The notes below the pieces were generated by a model. That model was not told where the DNA came from. It saw only the letters and a list, made by a program, of their open reading frames with translations, and searched no databases. From Paracoccus albus (GTDB taxonomy: Bacteria > Pseudomonadota > Alphaproteobacteria > Rhodobacterales > Rhodobacteraceae), in contig NZ_CP115775.1 of assembly GCF_027913035.1 (NCBI RefSeq), forward strand, positions 1,798,001 through 1,862,000: a stretch of DNA of 64,000 nt. The letters are read 5' to 3'. Of the stretch, positions 37,363 through 45,035 are shown piece by piece. Positions within the stretch are counted from its first letter, which is position 1. The number at the start of each line of letters is the position of its first letter. Position numbers and translations under genes: made by a program.

Positions 37363-38691
37363 TCAAAGATAATCGCTGCGCTGCAGACCGTATTTCGCCA
37401 TCTTCTCGTTCAGGGTCCGCCGTGGCAGGCAGAGTTCATCCATAACCGCAGCAATGCTACCCTTGTGACGGCGCATCGTATTGTCGATCAGCATCTTTTC
37501 GAAGCTTTCGACGTACTCCTTCAGCGGCTTACCCTCGGTCGTCGTGGCCTGCGCCTGATCCTCGTCACCTTCGGTCATCAGAAGCGACGTGATCGAGCCC
37601 GTGCCACGCCGGTTCTGCAGGACCGCCCGCTCTGCCACATTGATAAGCTGCCGCACATTGCCGGGCCAAGGCGCCTGCAAAAGCTGTGCAGCCTCCTGCG
37701 CGTTCACCTGCGGCGGATCACAACCGTACTCATCGGCAAACTGCTCTGTCATTCGGGTGAACAGTGCCAGAATATCCTCTCCTCTCACGCGCAGGGGCGG
37801 CACGGTAATCTGCAGGGCCGACAGGCGATAGAACAGGTCGGGCCGCAAAAGGTCCTCGGGCTTTTTGCCGTCGCCGCGTGCATTCGATATCGCAATGATC
37901 CGGGTTTCGGCAGGGCTGCCCTGATCTGCGATAAAGCCCAGCAAACGCGCCTGCAGCGCATCGGGCAATGCCTCTATATCCTCAAGGCAAAGCGTGCCGC
38001 CGCGTGCTTCCTCGACGGCAGGTATCCCATCCTCCAGCGGGCCGAACAGCCTTGCGGCGAGTTGCTCGGGATCAAAAGCGGCGCAGGCGATCGGAATGAA
38101 TTTCTTAGAGGCGCGCGGCCCCACTGCATGCAGTGCATGAGCAACCAGCGTCTTGCCCGTTCCGGTTTCACCGTCAATCAGGACGTGGCCATCAGCCTGC
38201 CCCAGATCCAGAATATCCTCGCGCAGACGCTCCATCGCCGACGATTGGCCGACCAGCTTCGACATGACCTGCTGACCTTCGGAAAGGTCGCGGCGAAGGG
38301 CGCGGTTGTCCAGCGTCATCCGCCGGGTCTGCGTCGCTTTCTTTGCCAGTTCGGTCATGCGGTCGGGCTTGAATGGCTTTTCCATGAAATCCATGGCGCC
38401 CATCCGCATCGCCTCGACGGCCATAGGAACGTCGCCATGCCCGGTTATCATGATCACAGGCAAAGCCGAATCGATGCTCATCAGGCGTTTCAGAAAGGCC
38501 ATCCCGTCCATGCCGGGCATCCGGATATCGGAAATGACGACGCCCGGCCAATCCGGCCCGATCTCTTTCAACGCGTCTTCGGCGGTTGCAAAGGTCGCGG
38601 TGTTGAAGCCCGACAGGACCAGCCACTGGCTGATCGATTCACGCATATCGGGTTCATCATCGACGATGGCAATGCGCAATGTCTTGTTCAT
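37363..38691 (-). CDS. dctD: DctD-type response regulator of the NtrC family, without GAFTGA
   Basis: A 442-residue regulator: receiver domain (phosphoacceptor Asp55 in VVISDIRMPG, Lys105), AAA+ domain with Walker A GETGTGKT (174-181), and a C-terminal Fis-type helix-turn-helix (LPRRTLNEKMAKYGL). The sigma-54 contact loop GAFTGA is missing; the region reads LFGPLEDGIPAVEEA, and the Walker B equivalent is GGTLCLEDIE. It therefore probably does not act through sigma-54. It is paired with dctB 15 bases upstream. Targets are likely C4-dicarboxylate transport genes, none of which are in the window. Confidence 0.88.
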   Translation of the reverse strand: MNKTLRIAIVDDEPDMRESISQWLVLSGFNTATFATAEDALKEIGPDWPGVVISDIRMPGMDGMAFLKRLMSIDSALPVIMITGHGDVPMAVEAMRMGAMDFMEKPFKPDRMTELAKKATQTRRMTLDNRALRRDLSEGQQVMSKLVGQSSAMERLREDILDLGQADGHVLIDGETGTGKTLVAHALHAVGPRASKKFIPIACAAFDPEQLAARLFGPLEDGIPAVEEARGGTLCLEDIEALPDALQARLLGFIADQGSPAETRIIAISNARGDGKKPEDLLRPDLFYRLSALQITVPPLRVRGEDILALFTRMTEQFADEYGCDPPQVNAQEAAQLLQAPWPGNVRQLINVAERAVLQNRRGTGSITSLLMTEGDEDQAQATTTEGKPLKEYVESFEKMLIDNTMRRHKGSIAAVMDELCLPRRTLNEKMAKYGLQRSDYL

Positions 38692-38706
38692 GCTTCTTCT
38701 TCCTTC

Positions 38707-40503
38707 TTACTCAGCCGCCAGCGGTTTCTCCAACCGGCTGCCACCGGGATCGTAGAGTGGCAAAGCAAGCACGAAGACCGCGCCAGAGCCGTCCTCGGCA
38801 TTATGCGCTGTCAGACGGCCACCGAAGTCTGCCACGATCCCTGACGAAATTGCCAGTCCAAGCCCGGTGCCTTCACCCGGTTTCTTTGTGGTGAAGAACG
38901 GTTCGAACAATTTGTCCAGATCACTGACGCCCGGACCGTTGTCACGAACCGTCACAACAGCTTGAGCGCCTGTCTCAATTCCTATCTCAATACGTGCGTC
39001 TTTCGTCGATTTGGTCGCATCAATAGCATTTCGCAGCAGGTTGATCAGAACCTGCTCCAGCCGGATTCTGTCACAATAAACCATCACCGCGCGGCGTGGA
39101 AGGTTGCGAAGAATACGCACGGGCCTTGTGCGCAACTGCGGCTCCATCATGGTCAGCGCACTGGACAGGGATGCGCGAAGATCGACAGGCTCAAACGCCT
39201 CGCCCCCCTTTCGGGCATAGGATTTTAGCTGCCGGGTGATCGTACCCATACGATCCACAAGATCATCGATGCGCTGAAACGAGGACAGCGCCTCATCGGC
39301 GCGGCCCCGATCCAGCAGCAACCGCGCGCCGGCAAGATAGGTTTTCATCGCGGCCAGGGGTTGGTTCAGCTCGTGGCTGACGCCCGCGGACATTTCGCCA
39401 AGGGCTGCCAGTTTGGATGACTGCTGCACGGTCTGTTCGGCCACGCGAAGCTCGCGCTGCACCCGCTCACGCTCTGCAATTTCGCGTGTCAGACGGGTGT
39501 TCAGCGCCCTCAGATCGGCTGACTCCTGCATATAAGCGACAGAGCGGCGCTGAGCGCGGCGCGACATGATGTAGAACACCAGTGCCGCAAGCACCGCGAG
39601 CACCATCGCCTCAAACGCCAGAACGGTATTCACCCGCTCGCGAATGGATACATAGGTGGTGAAATTATACATCCGCCAGCCGCGGAACGGGATGCGCATT
39701 TCGGTCTGCATCACCGCACGCCCTTTGACATAGGCATCTGCGGGATTGTTCGCCCAATCGGTCGAGACCTGAAAGGCGCGTTCAATCGCGCTTGGCGCGG
39801 GACGCACGGAAAGCGCCTCTTCCAGTTGCAGGCTGCGCCAGCGTGCCTCGGTCGACAGGATCACCATGCCCGTCGAATCTGTGACCGCGACCGCATCGGT
39901 GATACCGGCCCAGTTCCGTTCCAGTTGCTGGAGGTCAGCGCCCACGACAATAACGCCCAAGGTGCCGGAACTGTCCGCGATGGCGCGGGAATAGACGAAC
40001 TCAAATCCCCCGCCCTCCGACGGTGCAACAGTGAAAACAGTATCGCGAGATCGCATGGCATCGACAAAATACGGCGCGGCGACATAGTTGGTGCCCAGCA
40101 GTTGTCGTTCCGTCGCCGCAACCGTCCGCCCAGACGCATCCAGCAGCCTGATGGATGCGACCCCGATTTCCTTCTGCGCTGAAATCAGCCGGGCAGATGT
40201 GAACGCAAAATCCTGCGAGGCAAGCGCCGTAATTAGCGCCGGATCGCGGGCCAGCATCATCGGCACAACGGCATTGCGCTGCAGCTCTGACTGAAGCTGA
40301 CCGGAATATAGCGTCGCCCGCAACTCTGCCCGGACGCGGGTCGTTTCCGTCGACCTTTCGGTCAGCCAGTCATTCGTTGCCCAAAGCAGAAGACCACCCA
40401 TGCACAGCAGCAGGACAAGCGCCAGCCGCAGCGGCCATTGGTTAACGGTCGCATCCTCGCCCGTTGAATCCGGTGCCTTTCTGTTCAGCAAGAAATTGGT
40501 CAA
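38707..40503 (-). CDS. dctB: DctB-type sensor histidine kinase
   Basis: A 598-residue membrane kinase. A first helix (about 24-44), a double-PAS (Cache-type) periplasmic sensor, a second helix (about 310-335), a coiled coil and the kinase core follow. The H-box is GEMSAGVSHELNQPLAAMK, the N-box NLLRNAIDA, and the G boxes VRDNGPGV and GTGLGLAIS. The sensor resembles DctB proteins that detect C4-dicarboxylates; the ligand is inferred from family only. The start appears to be TTG at 40501-40503 since no ATG precedes the first helix. Confidence 0.92.
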   Translation of the reverse strand: MTNFLLNRKAPDSTGEDATVNQWPLRLALVLLLCMGGLLLWATNDWLTERSTETTRVRAELRATLYSGQLQSELQRNAVVPMMLARDPALITALASQDFAFTSARLISAQKEIGVASIRLLDASGRTVAATERQLLGTNYVAAPYFVDAMRSRDTVFTVAPSEGGGFEFVYSRAIADSSGTLGVIVVGADLQQLERNWAGITDAVAVTDSTGMVILSTEARWRSLQLEEALSVRPAPSAIERAFQVSTDWANNPADAYVKGRAVMQTEMRIPFRGWRMYNFTTYVSIRERVNTVLAFEAMVLAVLAALVFYIMSRRAQRRSVAYMQESADLRALNTRLTREIAERERVQRELRVAEQTVQQSSKLAALGEMSAGVSHELNQPLAAMKTYLAGARLLLDRGRADEALSSFQRIDDLVDRMGTITRQLKSYARKGGEAFEPVDLRASLSSALTMMEPQLRTRPVRILRNLPRRAVMVYCDRIRLEQVLINLLRNAIDATKSTKDARIEIGIETGAQAVVTVRDNGPGVSDLDKLFEPFFTTKKPGEGTGLGLAISSGIVADFGGRLTAHNAEDGSGAVFVLALPLYDPGGSRLEKPLAAE

Positions 40504-40630
40504 ATAGGGGCATCCCCGACGAACACCAGTTCAGACAATGTATGCAAAGCAACGCATTCTGCCAAGAAGATGCGACCGCCGGTCACATTCTTGCCAGATG
40601 AGCAGTACTGGAACGGCCCGCGTTGTCAGA

Positions 40631-41299
40631 TCAGGCCGACACCACCGCATCGACCAGCGAGGTGAACATCGCCGCGCCGTCCGTCCAGCCCTGCGCAGTT
40701 TCCACCGCACGCTCGGGATGCGGCATCATACCCAACACGCGCCGGTTTTCGGACAGAACACCAGCAATATCGGCGACCGAGCCATTGATGCCCGGCGCAT
40801 AGCGAAAGGCGATCCGGTCCTGATCCTGAAGCACCTTCAGCCCATCCGGGTCGATCTGGTAGTTGCCATCATGATGAGCCACCGGCACGGACAGGCTCTG
40901 CCCCTTCTGATAACCAGCGGTGAACACGCTGTCGGCGGTCACGACTTCAAGCCCGACCGGCCGAGAGATGAATGTCAGCCCCGAATTGCGCATCAAAGCG
41001 CCCGGCAGCAGCCCAAGCTCTGTCAGCACCTGAAAGCCATTGCAGATCCCCAGAACAAACCCGCCGCGATCGGCATGGTCGCGAATGGCCCGCGCAATCG
41101 GTGACTGTGCCGCAATCGCGCCGCAGCGAAGGTAGTCGCCATAGGAAAACCCACCGGGCACCGCGACCAGATCCGTGTCATCCGGCAAGCTTGTGTCCTT
41201 GTGCCAGACCTTGGCGACATCCGCGCCGGCTAGCTCAAGGGCAACACGCAGATCGCGGTCACAATTCGATCCGGGGAAGGTGATGACGGCGGCTTTCAT
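40631..41299 (-). CDS. purQ: PurQ, glutaminase subunit of FGAM synthetase
   Basis: A 222-residue class I glutamine amidotransferase that supplies ammonia to PurL in purine synthesis, in complex with PurS. The nucleophile lies in [13 protein letters not shown], the His/Glu pair in MMPHPERA, and the N-terminus ITFPGSNCD is diagnostic. The ATG at 41297-41299 has GGAG five bases upstream. It stands alone here; purC and purS are 17 kb away. Confidence 0.96.
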   Translation of the reverse strand: MKAAVITFPGSNCDRDLRVALELAGADVAKVWHKDTSLPDDTDLVAVPGGFSYGDYLRCGAIAAQSPIARAIRDHADRGGFVLGICNGFQVLTELGLLPGALMRNSGLTFISRPVGLEVVTADSVFTAGYQKGQSLSVPVAHHDGNYQIDPDGLKVLQDQDRIAFRYAPGINGSVADIAGVLSENRRVLGMMPHPERAVETAQGWTDGAAMFTSLVDAVVSA

Positions 41300-41526
41300 G
41301 CAGGCTCCGTTTCGCGGCATTGGTGCGAGAGCCGATAACGGATTTCACCTGTCTTGGAAAGACTGAACGCCGGTGCCGAATGTGAAAGGACGCCCCGGCG
41401 CGATTCCCTGGACCCCAGGACCGCCAGAGCGCCCTTTTTAAATTGGACCGGCGCCAGGTCCACATAACTAATCATAATATAAAACCGTCAATAAATCGAC
41501 ATATTGAACATGACAGAAACGTCAGG

Positions 41527-41541
41527 TTTACGTTACGTCAA
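41527..41541. promoter_or_regulatory. candidate operator dyad TTTACGT-T-ACGTCAA
   Basis: Two 7-base arms around one base, with one mismatch. It lies in the AT-rich spacer about 225 bases before the secreted protein ATG. The binding protein is unknown. Confidence 0.35.
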
Positions 41542-41598
41542 GTTATTAATGATTATTCAGCGCTTACAGGCAGTAAACCGCTCGAAAGAAATTTAATG

Positions 41599-41612
41599 TT
41601 TCAGCGCTGAAA
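41599..41612. promoter_or_regulatory. perfect 14-base palindrome TTTCAGCGCTGAAA
   Basis: Fully symmetrical and preceded 44 bases earlier by a second TTCAGCGCT, about four helical turns away. This spacing fits a repressor binding on one face of the DNA. It may control the gene at 41765. Inference only. Confidence 0.4.
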
Positions 41613-41764
41613 TATTCAATTTCCTTTTCTGTTGCATTTTCGCCAGATCAAAGCCGGTCCTTATTCGGCGGTTTATCGCTGAGTCGTCTGAAGATGTCGC
41701 TCACCTGAAACCCGTTCCCGCTTGTTGCATTGGCCTTACAGCACGAACAGTTTCAAGGATCACC

Positions 41765-42874
41765 ATGTTTAGAAATATTGCCATTTCCAGCCTCCTCCTC
41801 GCCACTTCGGGATCGTACGCACTCGCTCAGGATGCAGCCCCAAATCAGGTCCAAGGCATATTTACCAATGCCTTCGCGAAGGGTTTCGTGACCGAGATCG
41901 AGGATTTGTCACAGAAAAGAATTCAGACCAATCCGCAGGCCGGTACGATCAAGGCGATCTACGGAAATGAGGAGGATACGCGTTTCGCGGATGTCCAGCT
42001 TGCACCCATGCCTCCCTCGGGGTTCGAACCGCGCTTCGCTGGTTTGCGCAACGCTTATGAGGATATCAGCGAGATGCCGGTCGAGGAATATGACCTCACC
42101 AGCCCCGACGGCCTTCCACTTGCCTGCTTTAACCACCGCAGGGCAGATCAGGGTTACGTCAATTGCTTCGCAGAGATGCGCGGGCGCCTTTTCCGCGTGC
42201 AGATCGGCGCGGTCGTCGATGCGGATGCGGAGGCCCTGCCGGACGACATTCAGGAGCGTGACGGAAATCTGGCGGGCCTTTTCGCGGATTCCGTGAACGC
42301 GGCACCTGACACAGAAGGCAGCGCGAACGATCCGCTGCCCGCGCTGAACGAACCGGCGGCTGAAGAAACGGCGCCCGCCGAAGGATCAGATGGCGCGAAC
42401 GCGGCCGATATGTCGGACATCGCCCCGCAGGATACGCCCTTCGCAAAGGCACTGCCTGAAAACATCGACGACCGCACGATTAAAGAGATCAGCGTTCGTG
42501 GCCCGAAAACCACCTATGTCGCGACCTACAATGACGATAACGGCGATACGACACAGGTGACGCTCTTTGCCGAACATGGTGACGATCCCAGCGGATTGCG
42601 CAGCTTCGAGAAAAATCTTCTCGGCGAAGTGAAGGGCGATCTTCGCGACGTAGAAGCCGAAAGCCCCGACGGCGTCCCGATGCAGTGCTTCCATGCCGTC
42701 AAAGATGCCGGCGCGGCGCATAATATGTGCACTGCCGTCGTCAGTGCCGGGATTGTAGAGATTCAGGCCATGGCGCGTGTCGAGGACAATGTTGCCGACG
42801 CGCCCGATGACGTTATCGAATGGGCGCAGGATCACGCCGGCAAGCTGACGGATGCGTTGGCGGAACTACCCTGA
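41765..42874 (+). CDS. exported protein with two tandem copies of an unrecognised domain
   Basis: A 369-residue protein with a cleavable signal (cut after ALAQ, about residue 22). Two halves, about 36-175 and 225-367, align along their length. Each opens with FAK, contains an SPDG-x-P-x-x-CF element and a second Cys 12-13 residues later (Cys121/Cys134; Cys308/Cys322), and ends in a V/D-rich stretch with PDD. An acidic Ala/Glu/Pro linker (about 178-222) joins them. The paired cysteines suggest one disulfide per copy, in the periplasm. I know no family for it. It has its own terminator and an AT-rich upstream region. Confidence 0.85.
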   Translation: MFRNIAISSLLLATSGSYALAQDAAPNQVQGIFTNAFAKGFVTEIEDLSQKRIQTNPQAGTIKAIYGNEEDTRFADVQLAPMPPSGFEPRFAGLRNAYEDISEMPVEEYDLTSPDGLPLACFNHRRADQGYVNCFAEMRGRLFRVQIGAVVDADAEALPDDIQERDGNLAGLFADSVNAAPDTEGSANDPLPALNEPAAEETAPAEGSDGANAADMSDIAPQDTPFAKALPENIDDRTIKEISVRGPKTTYVATYNDDNGDTTQVTLFAEHGDDPSGLRSFEKNLLGEVKGDLRDVEAESPDGVPMQCFHAVKDAGAAHNMCTAVVSAGIVEIQAMARVEDNVADAPDDVIEWAQDHAGKLTDALAELP

Positions 42875-42895
42875 TGCCGACGCAGTAAATAAAAA

Positions 42896-42919
42896 AGGCC
42901 GGGCAGCGATGCCCGGCCT
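42896..42919. terminator. bidirectional terminator between the secreted protein gene and icd
   Basis: A perfect 10-bp stem AGGCCGGGCA/TGCCCGGCCT with a GCGA tetraloop. It is followed by TTTCTC on the plus strand and TTTTTTATTT on the minus strand, so it can stop transcription from both convergent genes. Confidence 0.9.
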
Positions 42920-42938
42920 TTCTCATATCAGACGCCGA

Positions 42939-44150
42939 TCAGTTCAGCGCCTTGTTCAGATACTCATCGACCTTTTCCAGATAGCCCATGGTCGACAGCC
43001 ATTTCTGATCCGGCCCGACCAGCAGGGCGAGGTCTTTGGTCATGAAACCATCCTCGACCGCGCGCACGGTGACCTTTTCCAGCGTCTCGGCGAAGTTCAT
43101 CAGCTGTTCATTGCTGTCCAGCTTGGCGCGGTGCTTCAGACCGCCGGTCCAAGCATAGATCGACGCGATGGAGTTGGTCGAGGTCTCATTGCCCTTCTGA
43201 TGCTCGCGATAGTGGCGCGTCACGGTACCGTGTGCGGCCTCGGCCTCGACCGTTTTCCCGTCCGGTGTCATCAGAACCGAGGTCATCAGACCCAGCGACC
43301 CGAAGCCCTGCGCAACCGTATCCGACTGCACGTCGCCGTCATAGTTCTTACACGCCCAGACATAGCCGCCATTCCATTTCAGCGAACTTGCGACCATGTC
43401 GTCGATCAGGCGGTGCTCATAGGTGATACCAGCGGCCTTGAACTTGTCGGCGAATTCTTCGTCAAAGACCTGCTGGAAGACATCCTTGAAGCGCCCGTCA
43501 TAGGCTTTCATGATCGTGTTCTTCGTCGACAGATACAGCGGATAGTTACGCTGCAGCGCATAGTTCATCGAGGCGCGGGCGAAATCGACGATGGAGGGGT
43601 CGAGGTTATACATCGCCATCGCCACACCGGCGGCGGGCGATTGGAACACCTCATGTTCGATGGTCTCGCCATCCTCACCCACGAATTTGATCGTCAGCGT
43701 GCCCTTGCCGGGGAATTTGAAATCGGTGGCGCGATACTGGTCACCGAAAGCGTGACGGCCAACGATGATCGGCTTGGTCCAGTGCGGAACAAGGCGCGGT
43801 ACGTTCTTGGCAATGATCGGCTCGCGGAAAATCACGCCGCCCAGAATATTCCGGATCGTCCCGTTTGGAGAGCGCCACATCTTCTTCAGCCCGAATTCTT
43901 CGACGCGGGCCTCGTCCGGGGTGATGGTCGCGCATTTCACGCCGACGCCATATTCCTTGATCGCATTCGCCGCATCGACCGTGATCTGGTCGTCGGTGCG
44001 GTCACGCTCTTCAATGCCCAGATCGTAATATTTCAGGTCGATGTCGAGATAGGGCAGGATCAGTTTTTTCTTGATGAAGTCCCAGATGATCCGGGTCATC
44101 TCGTCGCCGTCAAGCTCGACAACGGGGTTTTCTACCTTGATCTTCGACAT
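42939..44150 (-). CDS. icd: Icd, NADP-dependent isocitrate dehydrogenase
   Basis: A 403-residue TCA-cycle enzyme of the eukaryotic-like dimeric type (about 400-410 residues). Family segments include [14 protein letters not shown] at the start, [17 protein letters not shown] for substrate binding, [13 protein letters not shown] and [17 protein letters not shown] for cofactor and metal sites. It is a single-gene unit convergent with the secreted protein gene and sharing its terminator. Confidence 0.97.
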   Translation of the reverse strand: MSKIKVENPVVELDGDEMTRIIWDFIKKKLILPYLDIDLKYYDLGIEERDRTDDQITVDAANAIKEYGVGVKCATITPDEARVEEFGLKKMWRSPNGTIRNILGGVIFREPIIAKNVPRLVPHWTKPIIVGRHAFGDQYRATDFKFPGKGTLTIKFVGEDGETIEHEVFQSPAAGVAMAMYNLDPSIVDFARASMNYALQRNYPLYLSTKNTIMKAYDGRFKDVFQQVFDEEFADKFKAAGITYEHRLIDDMVASSLKWNGGYVWACKNYDGDVQSDTVAQGFGSLGLMTSVLMTPDGKTVEAEAAHGTVTRHYREHQKGNETSTNSIASIYAWTGGLKHRAKLDSNEQLMNFAETLEKVTVRAVEDGFMTKDLALLVGPDQKWLSTMGYLEKVDEYLNKALN

Positions 44151-44303
44151 GGATGCCTCTTTCGGTTCGAATTCGCTTTGGCCGGGGTATAGCTTGTTAC
44201 GTCACGGAACGGAAGGCGGTATGCCGTCGTATGCAGGGCTGCGAAACGCGCAATCGCTTTCCGGCGGCAACCATCTTGCCGCGAGACAGCACCGATCATG
44301 TAA

Positions 44304-44900
44304 TCAGCCCATCCAACCGAAATGCCGGCGCAGCCTGTCATGCAGAAAAGCCCAGACAGAGGGAGCGCCGCGTTTGATCTTCTGCCCCACCCGGTCAACG
44401 ACATTCTCATAGGTGACATTGAAGCGCGTCCACCCTTCCCCGTCCGATGCCAGATTCTGCACCAGCGGCTGTGTTCGGTCCAGCGATTTGGCGAAGATCG
44501 CGTCGGGCGTTTCCGCCGCCTCGAACTCCTCCCAAAGTGCAAGGAAAGCATTGCCTTGCGCCTTTGGCAGCAGGCCAAAGATACGCCGCGCCGCCCTGGC
44601 TTCTGCCGCCTGAATTTCAGCGGAGTCATGCGCCGTGCCATCACCGGAATGCAGTGGCACGTCACCCACATCAATCTCCACCAGATCATGCAGAAGCAGC
44701 ATCCGGATCACCCGGCCAATATCGACCTCTGGCCCCGCCTGATCCGCCAGCACCATCGCATAAAGCGCAATGTGCCAGCTATGCTCGGCGCTGTTTTCCT
44801 GTCGTGACAGGTCGATCAGGGTGTTCGCCCGCTCTACCGATTTCAGCTTGTCCGCCTCTGCCAGAAAGGCAAACCGGGCCTCCAGATCGCTCTCATTCAT
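44304..44900 (-). CDS. HD-domain metal-dependent phosphohydrolase
   Basis: A 198-residue HD-superfamily protein with the metal ligands in ENSAEHSWHIALYA and LLLHDLVEIDVGDVPLH. It resembles the YfbR/5'-deoxynucleotidase and HDDC2-type hydrolases that act on nucleoside monophosphates; the substrate is inference. Two ATGs seven codons apart (44921 and 44900) are possible; the second has a weak GGAT upstream and I take it. The frame remains open to 44996 without support. Confidence 0.87.
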   Translation of the reverse strand: MNESDLEARFAFLAEADKLKSVERANTLIDLSRQENSAEHSWHIALYAMVLADQAGPEVDIGRVIRMLLLHDLVEIDVGDVPLHSGDGTAHDSAEIQAAEARAARRIFGLLPKAQGNAFLALWEEFEAAETPDAIFAKSLDRTQPLVQNLASDGEGWTRFNVTYENVVDRVGQKIKRGAPSVWAFLHDRLRRHFGWMG

Positions 44901-45035
44901 CGTTAGATCCGTGTCTTGCATCTGCGTCAAGCATCGCGATCGACGCGGCAATGACAAGCTGTCAAACAGTTCAAAAACTGAACAGGCAGGAACCAACCCG
45001 AAACAATGCGTCCGGGCTGGACACCTGATCCTAAA

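Larger units (their letters stand above)
41300..41764. promoter_or_regulatory. AT-rich spacer with several dyads upstream of the secreted protein gene
   Basis: A 465-base spacer between purQ and the plus-strand secreted protein gene. From about 41460 to 41640 it is much richer in A+T than its surroundings. It holds an imperfect dyad TTTACGT-T-ACGTCAA (41527-41541), two copies of TTCAGCGCT (41556-41564 and 41600-41608, 44 bases apart), and a perfect 14-base palindrome TTTCAGCGCTGAAA (41599-41612). No credible gene is seen in it. Confidence 0.55.
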
